Positions 9,581 through 17,219 of a DNA stretch of 64,000 bases are shown one piece after another. The stretch lies in contig NZ_QBKU01000010.1 in NCBI RefSeq assembly GCF_003054325.1, forward strand, positions 1 through 64,000, read 5' to 3'. The stretch is from Sulfitobacter mediterraneus (GTDB lineage Bacteria > Pseudomonadota > Alphaproteobacteria > Rhodobacterales > Rhodobacteraceae). The position numbers and the translations under genes were made by a program. The notes beneath the pieces were generated by a model. That model was given only the letters and a program-made list of their open reading frames with translations, searched no databases and was not told the origin of the DNA. The stretch's first letter is position 1. Each line of letters begins with the position of its first letter.

Positions 9581-10105
9581 TCAATGGTGCGGGGCTGCGC
9601 CTTTTGCCATCATGAGGTGGTGCTCCTGGTGATGCGCCCCGATGGTCATCAGGCCAAAGAAGCCGAGCCCCTGTATCTGCGCGGCATCGCCATCGACACT
9701 GAGCCCCACGCCATCGTCGAGGTCCTCTGTCACAACGTCCCAGCCGGTCTCGGCCGCGAGAAAGGGGGCATGGGCGGGCACCATGGCGCGGATGGCCTCG
9801 AGAACACGGGGGGTGCCCCGAATCTCGAACCGGGCCCCTTCCGGTCGCAGGGTGCGGGTGACCACGGCATCCTTAGTCAGGAGATCCATATCGATCAGAT
9901 GACGGCGCAATCCGTCGATATCGACCCGCTCCCAATCCGTCTCGGGATCGGCCTGCAGGATCGCAACGATTTCCGCCAGGGCGGCAAAGGCTGATTGCCC
10001 GGTTTCATGGGGACCTCCCATGTCGTGACCGGTCGCGGAATGGGCGTGCTGGGCCGCCACGGGTGCGGCCATCCCTATGGCAAGGAGGAGGGGAATGAGA
10101 CGCAT
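9581..10105 (-). CDS. His-rich periplasmic protein of unknown function
   Basis: 174 residues with a clear Sec signal peptide (about 1-19, ending in VAAQ). The mature protein is His-rich at both ends (HAHSATGHDMGGPH near the N-terminus, HHQEHHLMMAKGAAPHH at the C-terminus), which suggests metal binding in the periplasm. I do not recognise the central domain. The gene is divergent from the Crp/Fnr-type regulator, with an FNR-like box in the 75-bp gap. It probably forms an operon with the downstream Rieske gene. Confidence 0.75.
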   Translation of the reverse strand: MRLIPLLLAIGMAAPVAAQHAHSATGHDMGGPHETGQSAFAALAEIVAILQADPETDWERVDIDGLRRHLIDMDLLTKDAVVTRTLRPEGARFEIRGTPRVLEAIRAMVPAHAPFLAAETGWDVVTEDLDDGVGLSVDGDAAQIQGLGFFGLMTIGAHHQEHHLMMAKGAAPHH

Positions 10106-10164
10106 GGACGGATCCTTCGGTGGGGTGCTGTCGTATTTAGGCTAGCAGGGGCGCGCGCATCGCA

Positions 10165-10182
10165 ATATGATTTCAATCATAT
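10165..10182. promoter_or_regulatory. perfect palindrome, FNR/CRP-type operator
   Basis: ATATGATTTCAATCATAT is a perfect inverted repeat with a 2-base centre. Its core ATGAT-TTCA-ATCAT (10167-10180) has the FNR layout TTGAT-N4-ATCAA with one change per half-site. It overlaps the ATG of the Crp/Fnr-type gene at 10181. For the divergent gene its centre lies about 41-47 bp upstream of a transcription start placed just after a TAAATA-like -10 (10139-10134). That fits activation of the divergent operon and autorepression. Confidence 0.65.
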
Positions 10183-10747
10183 GTTGCCAGATCCCTATGA
10201 TCATATCCCGAGCTCAGCCCTGCGCCCACTTTCCGGCGCGGTTGGCGATGTGGTGTTTCACCAAGGCGACCCCACCCACGGTCTCTATGTCGTGCAGACC
10301 GGACGCGTGCATCTCGAGCGGGTCGGACCAGATGGCGAGCGGTTCATCATCCACCGTGCCCAAGCCGGAACAAGCTTTGCCGAAGCCTCCGTGTTTTCCG
10401 AGGTCTATCATTGCGATGCGGTCTGTGTTGAGGCCGGGGCGTTGATCCGGATCGACAAGGCAGCCATCTTGGCCGCTTTGGTCGACCCGGCGTTTGCGCG
10501 CGCCTATGGCCGTCAGGCGGCTCAACAGATACAGGTGCAGCGACAGATGCTGGAGATCGTCGGCATTCGGCGCGCAGAAGGCCGGGTGATGGCGGGGCTG
10601 GTCGCGGGCCTGCTCGAAGGCTCCGTGATCGAGTTCGCCGCCCGGTTACAGCTAAGCCATGAGGCGACTTACAGGGCGCTGCGAGAGCTTGTGAAGGACG
10701 GGCGGGTCATGAATCCGTCCCGCGGGATCTATCACCTGCGCCCATGA
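10181..10747 (+). CDS. Crp/Fnr-family transcription regulator
   Basis: 188-residue regulator with an N-terminal cyclic-nucleotide-binding-type beta roll (about 15-115, with GDVVFHQGDPTHGLYVVQTG) and a C-terminal winged helix. The recognition helix region reads LSHEATYRALRELVKDG. The Glu and Arg used by FNR and CRP are kept at the right spacing (E-x-x-x-R), and the FNR-specific Ser is Tyr. No N-terminal cysteine cluster is present, so it is not an oxygen-sensing Fe-S FNR. The arrangement is closer to DNR-like or ligand-unknown members. The frame is open further upstream; ATG 10181 is chosen from family length and because upstream codons read through the palindrome. Divergent from the His-rich protein gene. 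Confidence 0.85.
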   Translation: MLPDPYDHIPSSALRPLSGAVGDVVFHQGDPTHGLYVVQTGRVHLERVGPDGERFIIHRAQAGTSFAEASVFSEVYHCDAVCVEAGALIRIDKAAILAALVDPAFARAYGRQAAQQIQVQRQMLEIVGIRRAEGRVMAGLVAGLLEGSVIEFAARLQLSHEATYRALRELVKDGRVMNPSRGIYHLRP

Positions 10748-10752
10748 CCTGA

Positions 10753-11202
10753 TCAGCTGTGGTTCGCGAAGACCGAGGTCACCCCGTCGGAGCCAACAAG
10801 CAAGGTATCAAAAGTGTCTCCGGCCCCGGGACCGGCCATGCCGGGCGAACTCATCGGCATGCCGGGGACCGTCAACCCGCGTGCTACCGGTTGTTCTGCC
10901 AGCAGCCGATTGATGTCAGCGGCAGGCACGTGGCCTTCGATGAAATAGTCGCCTACGACCGCCGTGTGGCATCCAGCCAGTTCCGGTGCGATTTGCAGCC
11001 GATCTTTGAACGCCCAAAGTTGATCTTGATCGACATCCTGCGCCTCGACCGCGAACCCAGCCTGCCGGACATGATCAACCCAGGCGGAGCAGCATCCACA
11101 GGTTGGTGTTTTGAGCACCTTCAGAAGGGATGCCGTGTCAGCGGCAACGGGTAATGCCAGGGTGGCAGCCGCGCCTGTCATCAAAAATGTGCGTCGTTTC
11201 AT
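10753..11202 (-). CDS. DUF411 periplasmic metal-binding protein
   Basis: 149-residue DUF411 protein, a family repeatedly found with copper and metal resistance genes. An N-terminal signal sequence with KRR and a hydrophobic core (about 1-22) directs export. The metal motif TCGCC (C35, C37, C38) and the later GCHT and DYFIEGHVP segments are the family signature. It is the last gene of the TVP38-CDF-DUF411 operon, starting 11 bp after the CDF stop. It converges with the Crp/Fnr-type gene, 5 bp between stops. Probably a periplasmic copper chaperone or scavenger. Confidence 0.88.
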   Translation of the reverse strand: MKRRTFLMTGAAATLALPVAADTASLLKVLKTPTCGCCSAWVDHVRQAGFAVEAQDVDQDQLWAFKDRLQIAPELAGCHTAVVGDYFIEGHVPAADINRLLAEQPVARGLTVPGMPMSSPGMAGPGAGDTFDTLLVGSDGVTSVFANHS

Positions 11203-11213
11203 TGGGAGGTCCT

Positions 11214-12221
11214 CTAGGAGTTGTCAGTGAGTTTAGCGTCGTGCGCCGCGCTGTCGAGCGGGTCTGCATGGGCGGCATGGGTGTCTGCGGCGGCGGGCGA
11301 CACGCGTTGGCCTTCCGGGAGCGTCACATCGAGATCCCGCGCGTGGCGCTCGTCGAGACACTCGGTTTCGAGCTGCAGCGTGACCATGTGAAACCCATAT
11401 TGTTCCGTCAGTCGATGATAGGCCCGGTTCAGCAGGTCCGCGGCCTCTGCGGGCACACCATGGCGGATATGGGCAGAAAATACGTGTTTGCCGCTGGTCA
11501 GTGTCCAGGCATGCACGTGGTGAACATCCAGAACTCCGTCCTGGCCGCGCAGGTCCGCCGTCACAGCCTCGAGATCCGTTCCCTCGGGCGTGCCTTCCAT
11601 GAGAATGTGGATCGCTTCTTTGATGACACCGACGGAGGCCCAGAGGAGAACCACCCCGAAGGCCATGCCGAGGATCGGGTCAATTGCCAGAAAGCCGGTG
11701 AACTCGATCACCAGAGCGGTGACAATGATCAGGAGACTGCCGACAAAGGTCTGGATGATATGCCAGAGCGCACCACGGGCATTCAGATCGTCCTTGCTCG
11801 ATTGCCACATCAGCCCCAGCGAGATCACCTCGGTGACCAGGCCACCGAAGGCGACCCAAAGCATGGGGCCTGTGGCCAGGTGAATCGGATTCCCGAGCCG
11901 CATCGCGCCCATCCCGATCACCAGAAGCGCCATGCCGAGAAGAAAGCCGCCATTCACCAGCGCCCCGATGATCTCGGCGCGGTACCAGCCGAAACTGCGC
12001 GCCGAATCCGCCGGGCGGCGGGCAATGCGCTGCGCGATGATCGCCACCAGAACGCCGCCAACCGCCGATAGGGTGTGAAACGCATCCGACAGGACGGCAA
12101 TCGAGCCGGTCCAGAGCCCCACAGCCAGTTCAATCACGAAATAGACACCCGTCAGCCAGGCGGAGATGACCAGCGCCTTGCCCGACGTGGGCATGTGTCC
12201 GGCGTGAGAATGGGATGCCAT
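11214..12221 (-). CDS. CDF-family cation efflux transporter
   Basis: 335-residue cation diffusion facilitator that would export a divalent metal in exchange for protons across the inner membrane. Six membrane helices are expected across about 15-225. The metal site in helix 2 is seen in SDAFHTLSAVGG, and HIIQTFVGS is at the helix 5 equivalent. A cytoplasmic C-terminal domain has HHVHAWTLTSGKHVFSAHI. The N-terminus is His-rich (MASHSHAGHM). ATG 12221 is chosen; the open frame extends upstream into the TVP38 gene but adds an unrelated tail. It is the middle gene of a CueR-type-promoter operon, so a role with copper is suggested although the family usually handles Zn, Co or Ni. Confidence 0.9.
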   Translation of the reverse strand: MASHSHAGHMPTSGKALVISAWLTGVYFVIELAVGLWTGSIAVLSDAFHTLSAVGGVLVAIIAQRIARRPADSARSFGWYRAEIIGALVNGGFLLGMALLVIGMGAMRLGNPIHLATGPMLWVAFGGLVTEVISLGLMWQSSKDDLNARGALWHIIQTFVGSLLIIVTALVIEFTGFLAIDPILGMAFGVVLLWASVGVIKEAIHILMEGTPEGTDLEAVTADLRGQDGVLDVHHVHAWTLTSGKHVFSAHIRHGVPAEAADLLNRAYHRLTEQYGFHMVTLQLETECLDERHARDLDVTLPEGQRVSPAAADTHAAHADPLDSAAHDAKLTDNS

Positions 12222-12222
12222 G

Positions 12223-12885
12223 TCAGCTCTCTTTCCTTGTAGGGCGGCGTTCGCGCCAAATGGCGAAAAGCAGGGACAATGCGGTAAACCCGCCGAGCGC
12301 GACTGCCGTCCAGGTGGCGGTGCGGGCATCCCCGTTCATGGCCTCGCTTCCGAGATGCGCGAGAAGAAAACTCGCCGGGATGATTCCGGCCAGGGTCGCC
12401 AGCGCGAAGCGCCACAGATGCAGTTTACTCAGCCCGGCCGCATAACTGATCATGTCGAAGGAAAGAAACGGCAACAGCCGGCTTCCGAAAACCAGAAAAG
12501 TCAGGGTGTTCTGCGACCCGAGAAAGTACGGGCCTGTCTTTTGGCCGAAGTGGCGTTCGACGAAGGGTTGGCCGAGCCAACGAGCGAGGAGAAAGGCGCC
12601 GAGTGCCCCGAGTTCCGCACCGAGGACGACAAGTAGCGTCCCGAACGTGTGGCCATAAGCGGCGCCGGCAGCGAGCGCGATCGGGGCGGAGGGCAACGGA
12701 CTAGCAACGATTGCCGCCGTCATGAGCGCGACCACAAGTATGGGCCCCATAAGTCCCGCGGCATCGATCCAGCGGTCAAGGTCCTCACGTTCGGGAAGAT
12801 TGATGTCAAAGCCCAGAACATCCGGCAATGCTAGAACGGAGATCGCGAGCACCAGAAGGAGCAGTAAGGCAAGCCGAAACATCAT
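12223..12885 (-). CDS. TVP38/TMEM64 (VTT domain) membrane protein
   Basis: 220-residue inner-membrane protein of the TVP38/TMEM64 (DedA-superfamily) type. The signature is visible: a hydrophobic N-terminal helix, then PIALAAGAAYG, GAFLLARWLG and SRLLPFLSFDMISYAAGL, with two long hydrophobic stretches near the C-terminus. Family members are often encoded beside metal-resistance genes, with unclear transport roles. ATG 12885 is chosen over GTG 12897. It is the first gene of the operon, 60 bp downstream of the predicted transcription start of the CueR-type promoter. Its stop is one base before the CDF start. Confidence 0.85.
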   Translation of the reverse strand: MMFRLALLLLLVLAISVLALPDVLGFDINLPEREDLDRWIDAAGLMGPILVVALMTAAIVASPLPSAPIALAAGAAYGHTFGTLLVVLGAELGALGAFLLARWLGQPFVERHFGQKTGPYFLGSQNTLTFLVFGSRLLPFLSFDMISYAAGLSKLHLWRFALATLAGIIPASFLLAHLGSEAMNGDARTATWTAVALGGFTALSLLFAIWRERRPTRKES

Positions 12886-12951
12886 GGCCAACCCCACGGC
12901 TGCCTGGCGTCCTGTTCAGAGTTTTGTTGTCTCGCGCCTATCATGAGGCGT

Positions 12952-12982
12952 GACATAGGGCTTCCAGTCGCTGGAAGGTCAA
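12952..12982 (-). promoter_or_regulatory. CueR-type promoter for TVP38-CDF-DUF411 operon
   Basis: Minus-strand -35 TTGACC (12982-12977), a 19-base spacer containing the dyad TTCCAGCGACTGGAAG, and -10 TATGTC (12957-12952). The overlong 19-bp spacer with a centred inverted repeat is the hallmark of promoters untwisted by MerR/CueR proteins. Near-identical promoters precede copZ and copA. Confidence 0.85.
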
Positions 12983-12995
12983 GGGCCAACATCAC

Positions 12996-13016
12996 GTTGA
13001 TACATTTTGCGACAAA
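12996..13016 (+). promoter_or_regulatory. shared box GTTGATACAT-N6-ACAAA, copy 1
   Basis: GTTGATACAT (12996-13005), six bases, then ACAAA (13012-13016). The same 15 defined bases recur at 16548-16568, upstream of the next gene block. This copy lies 45-65 bp before the BNR-protein start codon. It may be a response-regulator site or part of the promoter. Confidence 0.45.
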
Positions 13017-13060
13017 GGAAGTTCGGGTCATTTGGGAAAGATCAATCTATTCTGCGCGTT

Positions 13061-14362
13061 ATGACATGCCGAACGAAAACCAGAGATCATAGACGCTCGC
13101 AGGGCCTGCGAAGCGCGAAGGCTTTGTGCGGGCTCCTTGGTTTAGTGATCGCGGCGAGTGGCTTCGTGCTGCCGCAAGTCGGAACGGCTCAGACGGGTGC
13201 TGTACTTGTCGATCAGGTAGAAGACATTGTTCTGCCGTCGCTACCAGGAGCGCATGAACCGTCTCTTACGAGCCACGATGGCCTGCTCTACATGAGCTGG
13301 CTCGAGCACGAAGGGGATCAAACCAAAGTCATGATGGGCCGCCGGTCCGCGCAAGGCTGGTCCGAACCACGCCTCGTGCATCAGGGGTCCGATCTCTTTG
13401 TAAACTGGGCCGACTTTCCCGGTATCGCACTCTTCGACAATGGCACGATCGCGGTTCACTGGCTTCGTGAAATCGGCCCGTCGAGTTTTGACTATCAAGT
13501 CGAGATCGCGCTGTCGCGCGACGGTGGCGCCTCCTGGAGCGAACCGCTGATCCCCCATGAAGACAGGTCTTTTGCGCAGCACGGGTTCGTGTCGATGCTG
13601 CCTGCGGGTGCGGAGAGTCTGGCCGTCATCTGGCTTGATGGGCGCGCCTATGGTGCCGATCGCAGCGAAGCCTCCACGACGCCTGATGCCATGCAATTGC
13701 GGGCAACGACGCTGATAAGCGACGGCTCTCTCGGCCGCGACGTTGCCGTCGATCTACAGACCTGCTCCTGTTGCCAGACAAGCCTCGCCGCAACAGGGGA
13801 TGGCACCATACTCGCCGCTTACCGAGACCGGACGGATGGTGAGATTCGGGATATCTCCGTCGCGCGGCTGACAGTTGATGGATGGCAAAGGCCCGTGACG
13901 GTTCACAATGATGGGTGGGAGTTGGCGGGATGCCCGGTCAATGGTCCGGCAATTGCTGCGGATGGCCATGACGCGGCCGTCGCATGGTTCACCGGTGCAA
14001 ACGACCTTGCGGCTGTCAAAGTGGCCTTCTCTGACGACGCGGGCCGCAGCTTTGGTGCGCCGGTCCGGGTCGATCTCGGCAATCCCATGGGCCGGGTCGA
14101 TGTCGAACTGCTCGAGGACGGGACCGCGTTGGTGTCCTGGGTCGAATGGACCGGCGGGAATGAAGCGCTCATGCTGTGCCGGGCGGAAAGGGAAATCGGA
14201 TGTGTGGCACAGGAGGTGCTGGCGACAAATTCGGCGGGTGCTTCCGTAAACTTCCCAACCATGGCTCGACTAGGCCGCGACATCTTCATCGCGCGGACCC
14301 AGCCTGACGAGACGGGCGACCGCATCGCCATCCGCCGGGTAAGACTGACGGAGATCGACTGA
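13061..14362 (+). CDS. exported BNR/sialidase-fold protein with CSCC motif
   Basis: 433-residue exported protein, signal sequence about residues 24-45. The body is a beta-propeller with Asp-box repeats (SRDGGASWSEP, SDDAGRSFGAP) as in sialidase-fold proteins. A conserved cysteine patch TCSCCQTS is followed by AAYRDRTDGEIRDI and later GCPVNGPA. This looks like a metal or haem-site signature rather than a sialidase active site, so automatic annotation as exo-alpha-sialidase is probably wrong. ATG 13061 is chosen; an in-frame start at 13007 adds a segment with no signal character. It is the first gene of the plus-strand run, 2 bp before the response regulator. Confidence 0.75.
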   Translation: MTCRTKTRDHRRSQGLRSAKALCGLLGLVIAASGFVLPQVGTAQTGAVLVDQVEDIVLPSLPGAHEPSLTSHDGLLYMSWLEHEGDQTKVMMGRRSAQGWSEPRLVHQGSDLFVNWADFPGIALFDNGTIAVHWLREIGPSSFDYQVEIALSRDGGASWSEPLIPHEDRSFAQHGFVSMLPAGAESLAVIWLDGRAYGADRSEASTTPDAMQLRATTLISDGSLGRDVAVDLQTCSCCQTSLAATGDGTILAAYRDRTDGEIRDISVARLTVDGWQRPVTVHNDGWELAGCPVNGPAIAADGHDAAVAWFTGANDLAAVKVAFSDDAGRSFGAPVRVDLGNPMGRVDVELLEDGTALVSWVEWTGGNEALMLCRAEREIGCVAQEVLATNSAGASVNFPTMARLGRDIFIARTQPDETGDRIAIRRVRLTEID

Positions 14363-14364
14363 CC

Positions 14365-15087
14365 ATGTCCGCCCCGCCACATATCCTGGTGGTCGATGAC
14401 CATGCCGAAATTCGGCAGTCGGTCACACGCTATCTGCAGAAAAACGGGATGCAGGCCACCGGTGCGGGCAACACGTCCGAAATGGATAACCATCTGGGCA
14501 AGGAAACCATCGATCTGATCGTGCTGGATATCATGATGCCCGGAGAAGACGGTCTGGCGGCCTGTGCGAGGTTGCGCCGCGAGCATCGGATGACCCCTAT
14601 CCTCATGCTCACCGCGCTCGGCGAAGATGATGATCGCATCAATGGGCTCGATACGGGGGCCGATGACTATCTGGCAAAACCTTTCAATCCACGCGAGCTT
14701 CTGGCCAGGATCAATGCCATTCTGCGCCGTGCGGGCGATGCACCACATGGCGGCACGCTTGCAGGAAAACGCGCGAGCTTTGCCGGAGTAACCTTTGACC
14801 ATGACGCCGGCCAGGTGACCAAACAGGACGGCACGGCAAACACGCTGACAACTGCAGAAGCCAAGCTGCTGTCGGTCTTTCTGGAACGTCCACGCGCCGT
14901 CATCAGTCGGGATGAACTGCTTGAGTTGAGCGCCGGGCGGATCGCTGGCCCATTCGATCGGACGATCGACAATCAGGTCTCGAGACTGCGCAGGAAGATC
15001 GAACCGGATGTCCTGCGACCGCGGATCATCACGACCGTGCGCAATGGCGGCTATTGTCTGAATTGCGACGTGGATCTGGAGAGCTGA
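14365..15087 (+). CDS. OmpR-family response regulator
   Basis: 240-residue response regulator. The receiver domain (about 5-120) has the acidic pair (VVDDH), the phosphorylatable Asp in IVLDIMMPGEDG, a Thr in MLTALGE and a Lys in YLAKPF. The C-terminal winged helix (about 140-235) contains LTTAEAKLLSVFLERPRAV and a recognition helix near DNQVSRLRRKIE. It overlaps the sensor kinase start by one base (TGATG), so the two are translationally coupled. The position at the head of the copper/cytochrome run suggests it controls that run. Confidence 0.92.
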   Translation: MSAPPHILVVDDHAEIRQSVTRYLQKNGMQATGAGNTSEMDNHLGKETIDLIVLDIMMPGEDGLAACARLRREHRMTPILMLTALGEDDDRINGLDTGADDYLAKPFNPRELLARINAILRRAGDAPHGGTLAGKRASFAGVTFDHDAGQVTKQDGTANTLTTAEAKLLSVFLERPRAVISRDELLELSAGRIAGPFDRTIDNQVSRLRRKIEPDVLRPRIITTVRNGGYCLNCDVDLES

Positions 15088-16526
15088 TGCGCATGGGGTT
15101 TCGCACGCAGATCGCCATCCTCGTTGTGTCGGTCCTGTTCGTCGCGCAAGTCGTCGGTTTTTGGTTATTCGTGGATGAACGGTCTCTGGCAGTACAGGCG
15201 GCAATCGGGAGCGAGGCAGCGGGGCGTGCGGCCAATGTTGCCCGCCTCATCGAAGCCGCCCCACCCGATTTACGCGATGAAATCGTCGCGGCGGCGACCT
15301 CGCCGCTGGTGCGCTTCGAACTTGGTGATACGCCGTCAGTCACACATACACATCATGACGAGAACGGTGCCGTAGAGGCCCGAATTCGCGCGCTTTTGAA
15401 CGATGGTTACAGTCGGGACATCCGTGTCGAGGTCCATGAAATCGAACAGGGTCTTCTCCCGTTGCCGAACCTATCGCCGGAAATGGCCGAGATGCACGCC
15501 GAAATGATGCGAGGACGTTTGGCGGCGATCGAAATGGAGGTATCGATCGCAATCGCGGGTGGCCGCTGGTTGAACGTCGCAACAAGGTTCGAGCGTCCGC
15601 CGATCCAGTGGTCCTGGGCGTCCACGCTGTCATTTGTGCTGACGTCGGTAGTGCTGCTCCTGGCCGTATTCTGGTTTGTTCTGACGCGCTTGACGCGCCC
15701 TCTGAACGAGCTCGCGGCATCTGCGGAGGAATTCGGGCGCGGGGGAGGGCAGGGGTCGATTGCGCCTGTCGGTCCGACAGAAGTTCGGGATCTGACGATT
15801 GCCTTCAACGACATGCAGGCGCGCCTTGCGCGTTTCGTCACGGACCGCACCCAAATGCTTGCGGCACTTGCGCATGACCTGCGGACACCCTTGACAGCAC
15901 TGCGGGTCCGGGCCGAAATGGTAGATGATCCCGAGACCAAAGACGGGATAGCGACATCGCTCGAGGAAATGCAGGAGATGGTCGAAGCCACGCTCGCCTA
16001 TGCCCGCGGCGTGGGGCAAGACGAAGAGTTGCAGAGTCTCGACGTGGCGGAATATCTCTCTGAACTCCAAAAGAGCACACAGGGCGAACTCGATCTGCAA
16101 ATGGGACCCGGGGCGGTGGTCCAGATCAAGCCTTTGGCCATGCGGCGCGCACTGCGCAATCTGATCGACAATGCCCAACGTTACGGGCGCAGCCCCGTTC
16201 TTTCGTGGGATGTGTCTGATGCGGGCGTCGAAATACGGGTCGACGATTTTGGGCTAGGAATCCCTGAAAATCGCATTAGAGACGTGTTCCAGCCCTATCA
16301 GCGGATCGAACAATCCCGATCTCTTGAAACAGGCGGTCACGGGTTGGGGCTCTCCATTGCGCGCAGTATCGTGCTGGAGCATGGCGGTACCATAGACTTG
16401 TCTAACCGCGATGAAGGTGGGTTGCGCGCTCGCGTTGTGCTGCCTCTGACCGGCACGTCCGACGTCGGGGAGCGCTTGGATCGGGGATTTGACGACCCAC
16501 TGCAGGTGCCAGGACACGGGACCTGA
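15087..16526 (+). CDS. sensor histidine kinase (EnvZ/CpxA-like)
   Basis: 479-residue membrane kinase. Two transmembrane helices (about 8-28 and 175-200) enclose a periplasmic sensor region of about 145 residues. That region has His- and Met-containing stretches (THTHHDE, MAEMHAEMM) which could bind copper. Then come a HAMP domain, the phospho-acceptor helix (ALAHDLRTPLTALR) and an ATPase domain with N box (NLIDNAQRYG), G1 (VDDFGLGIP) and G2 (GGHGLGLSIA). ATG 15087 is chosen because it overlaps the regulator stop. The 120 bp after it hold an FNR-like box and start the next gene block. Confidence 0.92.
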   Translation: MRMGFRTQIAILVVSVLFVAQVVGFWLFVDERSLAVQAAIGSEAAGRAANVARLIEAAPPDLRDEIVAAATSPLVRFELGDTPSVTHTHHDENGAVEARIRALLNDGYSRDIRVEVHEIEQGLLPLPNLSPEMAEMHAEMMRGRLAAIEMEVSIAIAGGRWLNVATRFERPPIQWSWASTLSFVLTSVVLLLAVFWFVLTRLTRPLNELAASAEEFGRGGGQGSIAPVGPTEVRDLTIAFNDMQARLARFVTDRTQMLAALAHDLRTPLTALRVRAEMVDDPETKDGIATSLEEMQEMVEATLAYARGVGQDEELQSLDVAEYLSELQKSTQGELDLQMGPGAVVQIKPLAMRRALRNLIDNAQRYGRSPVLSWDVSDAGVEIRVDDFGLGIPENRIRDVFQPYQRIEQSRSLETGGHGLGLSIARSIVLEHGGTIDLSNRDEGGLRARVVLPLTGTSDVGERLDRGFDDPLQVPGHGT

Positions 16527-16547
16527 CCAGGCATTCCTGATGCGGTG

Positions 16548-16568
16548 TTGATACATATCATTACAAAA
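16548..16568 (+). promoter_or_regulatory. FNR-like box and shared box GTTGATACAT-N6-ACAAA, copy 2
   Basis: TTGAT-ACAT-ATCAT (16549-16562) matches the FNR consensus TTGAT-N4-ATCAA at 9 of 10 positions. The same stretch is the second copy of the box seen at 12996-13016. It lies about 90 bp before the L,D-transpeptidase start codon, in the only sizeable gap (16527-16646) of the plus-strand run. It is the probable control point for the transpeptidase-cytochrome-oxidase block. Confidence 0.55.
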
Positions 16569-16646
16569 AACCAAAGCGCCAAACGTTCCTGAAATCTTCC
16601 ATATCCGATAGAAAACAAGGCATTCGACATGGAATGAGGCAGAACC

Positions 16647-17219
16647 ATGCAATCAAGAAACCGATTCCTGATGTCCAGACGCGCGTTCGCGGGCGGTTTG
16701 GGTACAACACTCCTATTTGCTCCGTCCGTTGTTACCGCTGAGACCGCTGAGCCAGTTCGACGGAACGTCTCGTCCTTTCGTACCCACGCTTGGGAAGACC
16801 ATTTCGACACCCTCGGGGTTGGGCTGATCATCTCGGATACGTCGTCGAAGGTCCTCCAGCATTGGACCGCTGACGGAGAGATGCGTCTCTACCCGACGTC
16901 TGTTCCGATCTCGGATGAACTGACGCGGCGCGGCTATACAGAAGTTGTCGAGAAGCGCGAGAACCCGAGTTGGGCGCCGACGCCATCCATGCGCGAACGC
17001 AACCCTGAATGGCCACTGCGCATTCCGGGCGGTGATCCAGCCAATCCGCTTGGCACGCGCGCCCTTTATCTTTCATGGCAGTATTACCGGATTCACGGCA
17101 CGCAAGACACGCGCAAGATCGGCCGTCGCTCATCGAATGGCTGCATCGGTCTTTACAATGAACACATCGAAGAGGTGTTTGATCGCGTCCCGGTCGGCAC
17201 GCAGGTCAAACTGGTCTGA
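16647..17219 (+). CDS. L,D-transpeptidase (YkuD domain), exported
   Basis: 190-residue periplasmic L,D-transpeptidase that would form 3-3 peptidoglycan cross-links or attach proteins to peptidoglycan. The N-terminus carries a twin-arginine-like signal (MSRRAFAGGLGTTLLF). The YkuD core runs from about 55 to 190. The catalytic region is IHGTQDTRKIG...SSNGCIGL, with C166 the nucleophile and the His about 18 residues earlier. The usual Arg two residues after Cys is Gly here. The stop overlaps the next ATG by one base (TGATG), so it is coupled to the cytochrome gene. Being first in a block with copper genes is notable because copper ions inhibit L,D-transpeptidases in E. coli. Confidence 0.88.
   Translation: MQSRNRFLMSRRAFAGGLGTTLLFAPSVVTAETAEPVRRNVSSFRTHAWEDHFDTLGVGLIISDTSSKVLQHWTADGEMRLYPTSVPISDELTRRGYTEVVEKRENPSWAPTPSMRERNPEWPLRIPGGDPANPLGTRALYLSWQYYRIHGTQDTRKIGRRSSNGCIGLYNEHIEEVFDRVPVGTQVKLV

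Noticed and set aside
13061-14362. Annotation as exo-alpha-sialidase
   Set aside because: Only the propeller Asp boxes support it; the conserved cysteines and copper setting point elsewhere.
13903-15204. Long open minus-strand frame (over 400 codons) opposite the BNR-protein and response-regulator genes
   Set aside because: It is a mirror frame caused by GC-rich codon use; the protein has no family motif and no ribosome binding site, while both plus-strand genes are clearly real.
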